Both the position numbers and the translations under genes were made by a program. Source: Alphaproteobacteria bacterium UBA6189 (GTDB lineage: Bacteria > Pseudomonadota > Alphaproteobacteria > Rickettsiales > UBA3002). From it: 7,193 bases of DNA. The notes beneath the pieces were generated by a model that worked only from the letters and a program-made list of their open reading frames with translations, was not told the DNA's origin and made no database searches. Shown piece after piece: positions 6,101 to 7,193 of this stretch. The stretch is from the NCBI GenBank assembly GCA_002422745.1, contig DITH01000089.1:1-7193 (forward strand). Reading direction: 5' to 3'. Numbering within the stretch: the first letter of the stretch is position 1; each line of letters starts with the position of its first letter.

Positions 6101-6895
6101 ATCTTGACCAACGCGTGCTTTGTACCCCATCTCACTGTTAACAGCTAAAGCCAAATTGCTGGGCAACGTCCACGGTGTTGTTGTCCATGCAACGATGTAC
6201 AAATCACAATCTGACGCAACATCCAGCCGTTCCTTCAGCTTAAACTTTACATACGCCGCTTTGTCCTCGCGTTCGCGCGTCGCGTTATCCATGCGGGTTT
6301 CAAAGTTGCTCAGTGGCGTTTCGGCGGCCCAGCTGTAGGGCATCACGCGGAAGGCTTCGTACACCAAACCCTTTTTATGCAGTTCGCTGAACGCCCAGAT
6401 CACGCTCTCCATGAAGTTTTTATCCATGGTTTTGTAGTCGTTCGCAAAATCGACCCAGCGGCCCTGACGGCTGACGTAATATTCCCAATCGGCCACGTAG
6501 CGCATCACGTTGGTGCGGCAGTAGTCGTTGAACTTGCCGATGCCGTACTCGATGATGGCGGCGCGGCCGGTGATGTTGAGTTCTTTCTCGGCGCCCATTT
6601 CGGCGGGCAGGCCGTGGCAGTCCCATCCGAAACGGCGCTCGACGCGTTTGCCGCGCATGGTCTGGTAGCGGGCGACGGCATCCTTCACATACCCCGTCAG
6701 CAAGTGCCCGTAATGCGGCAGGCCGTTGGCGAAGGGAGGCCCGTCGTAGAACACGTAATCGTTGCCGCCACCGTGCGGGCGCTGCTCCACGCTCTGCTCG
6801 AAAATACGGTGTTCGTTCCAGAACTGCAGCACCTGCTCTTCGAGCTGGGCGAAATTCGGGTTGGGGTCGACGTCGGGGTAATGTTTCTGTGCCAT
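3191..6895 (-). CDS. ileS: Isoleucyl-tRNA synthetase (type 2) with an in-frame DUF559 insertion
   Basis: This cytoplasmic enzyme charges tRNA-Ile with isoleucine using ATP and edits mischarged valine. Visible motifs are HYGH (61-64, the HIGH motif), GWDCHGLPAE (90-99), the editing-domain WTTTPWT (237-243), GTGVIHMAPGFGE (from about 331), WSISRNRFWGTPIP (from 647), DCWFESGSMP (714-723) and KYSKR (796-800, the KMSKS motif). NWYIRRSR (around 923) lies in the anticodon-binding region, and a type 2 C-terminal domain follows. KYSKRLKNY and the length indicate the eukaryote-like type 2 class, often less sensitive to mupirocin. At 1234 residues it is about 148 too long. Residues 374-521 are a foreign block (see the mobile element); without them the length, about 1086, is normal. 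The frame is open throughout and all synthetase motifs survive. ATG 6895 is the first possible start after an in-frame TAG (6910-6908); no clear Shine-Dalgarno precedes it. Confidence 0.95.
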   Translation of the reverse strand: MAQKHYPDVDPNPNFAQLEEQVLQFWNEHRIFEQSVEQRPHGGGNDYVFYDGPPFANGLPHYGHLLTGYVKDAVARYQTMRGKRVERRFGWDCHGLPAEMGAEKELNITGRAAIIEYGIGKFNDYCRTNVMRYVADWEYYVSRQGRWVDFANDYKTMDKNFMESVIWAFSELHKKGLVYEAFRVMPYSWAAETPLSNFETRMDNATREREDKAAYVKFKLKERLDVASDCDLYIVAWTTTPWTLPSNLALAVNSEMGYKARVGQDGNCYIYAVASEEKIKDALKFIDAPALTMLGKELVGKEYEPLFPYFADTKNAFRVIDGGEAVTEGEGTGVIHMAPGFGEVDQKICAQNEIEVIVPVDGQGKFTDAIYDLCSPLAGEPNRSSRFGGGRDALLTQHARQMRKEPTPWEAKLWNLLKQEQLGNYKFRRQESIDHYIADFVNYEKRLVVELDGSQHAEATSEYDRARDEYLRAAGFTVLRFWNNELDVNPQGVLQKILETLDSLPPHGFASANPAPPQGGSNERRLTLRGLNVIADTRVEESDLEGMDPRKVERFKEHVKKYGLANMRIIRWLDDHGQLVKQEEIKHNYPHCWRTDTPIIYRAMSSWYVAVTKFRDRAVELNQQINWIPEHVKNGQMGHMLATAPDWSISRNRFWGTPIPIWRAPSGKVMVPDSIEQIEQWSGQKVPDLHRPYIDEVTFEKDGEIYTRVEDVFDCWFESGSMPYAQMHYMGEKTKDPAVKKKFEENFPADFITEYVGQTRGWFNTMIMLSTALFDKPPFENCICHGVVIDEESGLKYSKRLKNYKDPKEVMDVYGADALRWMMLASPVMRGADIGVDPEGKFIRDVVRLNIKPLWSAYNFFTLYANADGIKAEEITTSENTLDRYILAKAKAAVTQVRTSMDAYDTPGATDAITGFFDVLNNWYIRRSRARFWDEEVTVDKTAAFNTLYTVLNLMVKAAAPLLPFTVEMVYRGLNGEANSVHLHDFPDVSGIDSAEALIADMDRVRDACTAMGSIRSTENIRNRQPLASATLYGAGADRLKPFAELMQDELNIKEIRFSNTLEGVAEYTLTVDFKVAGKRLGPKMKAVGAAAKAGDWRREGDQVIVGGEPMEAGEYNLLLKPLINKGAQALPGNNALVVLDLTITPELEAEGRARDLVRMIQQARKDAGLNVADRITLALDIPAEFHSALATHKEYIANQVLAVSIGEGAAQADTQLTQELDGAQFVIGISKAA
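3199..3203 (-). promoter_or_regulatory. Ribosome binding site of gpsA inside the ileS 3' end
   Basis: AAAGG on the minus strand, 7 bases before the gpsA ATG, lies within the last codons of ileS. Together with the TAATG stop-start overlap it supports translational coupling. Confidence 0.6.
5333..5387. repeat. Double-hairpin arm B of the inserted element
   Basis: The outer hairpin 5333-5353 has an 8-bp stem, GCTCCCCC / GGGGGAGC, with a 5-base loop. The inner hairpin 5355-5374 has GGATTTGC / GCAAATCC with a 4-base loop. A G-run (5377-5383) follows. On the minus strand it is translated as part of the IleS fusion (residues about 504-521, rich in Pro, Gly and Ala). It is an inverted copy of the arm at 5721-5775, and the outer hairpins differ at only 1 of 21 bases. 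Confidence 0.9.
5393..5704 (-). other. DUF559 endonuclease-like domain within IleS (residues 398-501)
   Basis: This segment is a near-complete DUF559 domain, a Vsr-like family related to the PD-(D/E)XK nucleases. In order it shows HARQMRKEPTPWEAKLW (398-414), YKFRRQ (425-430), HYIADF (435-440), RLVVELDGSQH (446-456), an aromatic/Arg helix, then GFTVLRFWNNELDVNP (475-490) and GVLQKILETL (492-501). The likely catalytic group is Asp439, Glu450, Asp452 and His456, with Glu410 in the first helix. All are intact, so the nuclease may be active. Stand-alone DUF559 proteins have this same core. Met402 (ATG 5692) could serve as an internal start, but no Shine-Dalgarno is evident, so it is probably made only as part of the fusion. 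The substrate is unknown. Confidence 0.85.
5721..5775. repeat. Double-hairpin arm A of the inserted element
   Basis: The outer hairpin 5755-5775 has an 8-bp stem, GCTCCCCC / GGGGGAGC, with a 5-base loop. The inner hairpin 5733-5755 has a 9-bp stem, CCAAATCGC / GCGATTTGG, with a 5-base loop. A C-run (5725-5731) completes the arm. On the minus strand it encodes residues about 374-392 (CSPLAGEPNRSSRFGGGRD). It mirrors the arm at 5333-5387 in both order and sequence. Confidence 0.9.
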
Positions 6896-6938
6896 AGGGG
6901 AGCGGTTCTAACGAAACCCATCCGCTTAGGCAATGGCT

Positions 6939-7076
6939 CTATCGGGCCAGGGGGTGAATCGCCAGCGGATGAAGACGGCAGGGAGTATTTGCATTCGACG
7001 CCCCCAGCGTATAGAGCAGATACGCAGGGCTGATGAGGATTTCGGCGAACGCCAGGATGAATCGGAAGCACGACAT
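6939..7076 (-). CDS. Possible small membrane protein (45 aa), tentative
   Basis: A short frame runs from ATG 7076 to TAG 6941-6939 in the gap upstream of ileS. Its first 26 residues begin MSCFRFILAFAEILISPAYL and continue LYTLGA, which would make one membrane helix. The codons there are strongly biased to G/C in the third position (about 21 of 26), as expected of a real gene in this genome. The last 18 residues (Pro/His/Leu-rich) look less gene-like. No good Shine-Dalgarno is visible. It matches no family I know and may be a chance frame or a decayed gene. Confidence 0.3.
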   Translation of the reverse strand: MSCFRFILAFAEILISPAYLLYTLGASNANTPCRLHPLAIHPLAR

Positions 7077-7080
7077 ACAA

Positions 7081-7109
7081 CTTAAGGTTTAACACACTCG
7101 CGTTATAGT
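7081..7109 (+). promoter_or_regulatory. Weak promoter candidate for the right-edge gene
   Basis: TATAGT (7104-7109) resembles a -10 box at 5 of 6 positions, 28 bases before the ATG at 7138. The best -35 at 17-base spacing (CTTAAG) matches only 3 of 6. The complement of the same AT island reads TATAAC, so it could also serve leftward transcription. Confidence 0.22.
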
Positions 7110-7125
7110 TGCAACTTCGGCGCGT

Positions 7126-7130
7126 AGGAA
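7126..7130 (+). promoter_or_regulatory. Shine-Dalgarno that fixes the start of the right-edge gene
   Basis: AGGAA stands 7 bases before ATG 7138 but only 2 bases before the out-of-frame ATG at 7133. The spacing therefore selects 7138. Confidence 0.6.
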
Positions 7131-7137
7131 ACATGCC

Positions 7138-7193
7138 ATGGAAAATCATCGCCTTACCGACCGGCTCTCGGCTTACTGGAACATGCTGCGTCG
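7138..7193 (+). CDS. Start of a divergent gene, possibly a PAS_5-type protein (partial)
   Basis: Only 18 codons plus two bases are visible: MENHRLTDRLSAYWNMLR. A good ribosome site (AGGAA, 7-base gap) supports the start. The pattern 'L...L..YW..LR' near the N-terminus resembles the opening of the alphaproteobacterial PAS_5 family, which has a YW-containing helix before a conserved 'GR.MP' motif. That motif would lie just past the window edge, so the family call is only a suggestion. The gene is divergent from ileS. Confidence 0.5.
   Translation, partial: MENHRLTDRLSAYWNMLR

Noticed and set aside
6896..7137. A tRNA, riboswitch or T-box leader upstream of ileS
   Set aside because: No cloverleaf, T-box sequence or known riboswitch core could be seen, and T-box leaders are not expected in proteobacteria.
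7133..7193. ATG at 7133 as the start of the right-edge gene
   Set aside because: It is only 2 bases from the AGGAA site and gives a less protein-like frame (MPWKIIALPTG). ATG 7138 has proper spacing.

Overview
The window comes from the chromosome of a GC-rich (mostly about 55-60% by eye) Gram-negative bacterium. I favour an alphaproteobacterium. The clues are a GlnA C-terminus of proteobacterial type I style, a prepilin-like protein with an AFTLVE processing site, a type 2 (eukaryote/Rickettsiales-like) isoleucyl-tRNA synthetase, and a gene start at the right edge resembling the alphaproteobacterial PAS_5 family. It also holds a DUF559 element flanked by GC-rich palindromes, of a style I associate with alphaproteobacteria. 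The exact lineage cannot be fixed from the sequence.

Layout, left to right. Bases 1-101 (+) are the end of glnA, followed by a strong intrinsic terminator (125-158). A consensus-like promoter starts inside the terminator's T-tract (157-185) and appears to drive a prepilin-like gene (192-980, +) with little or no 5' leader. Everything from 991 to 6895 is on the minus strand. Reading in transcription order, ileS (6895-3191) is coupled by TAATG to gpsA (3191-2184). After a 118-base gap containing a hairpin come two tightly spaced unrecognised genes (2065-1520 and 1512-991), which converge on the pilin gene. Right of ileS is a 242-base intergenic region with a possible 45-codon membrane-protein ORF on the minus strand. 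The first 18 codons of a divergent plus-strand gene run off the window at 7193.

The highlight is inside ileS. The gene is 1234 codons, about 148 more than a typical type 2 IleS. The excess is one in-frame block (about 5333-5775, residues 374-521) carrying a complete DUF559 (Vsr-like, PD-(D/E)XK-type) endonuclease-like domain. Each end of the block is a double hairpin, and the two ends are inverted copies of each other. The simplest reading is a small selfish, possibly homing-like element that inserted in frame into a loop of the editing region of an essential synthetase and is translated with it. It is conceptually like the Rickettsia palindromic elements but carries its own putative nuclease. 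It has no intein splicing motifs. A separate AT-rich stretch of codons (about 5945-6245) lies on its N-terminal side and hints at mosaic ancestry.

The recognised genes are housekeeping: nitrogen assimilation (glnA), isoleucine charging (ileS) and glycerol-3-phosphate supply for phospholipids (gpsA). No rRNA, tRNA, CRISPR array or transposase was seen.
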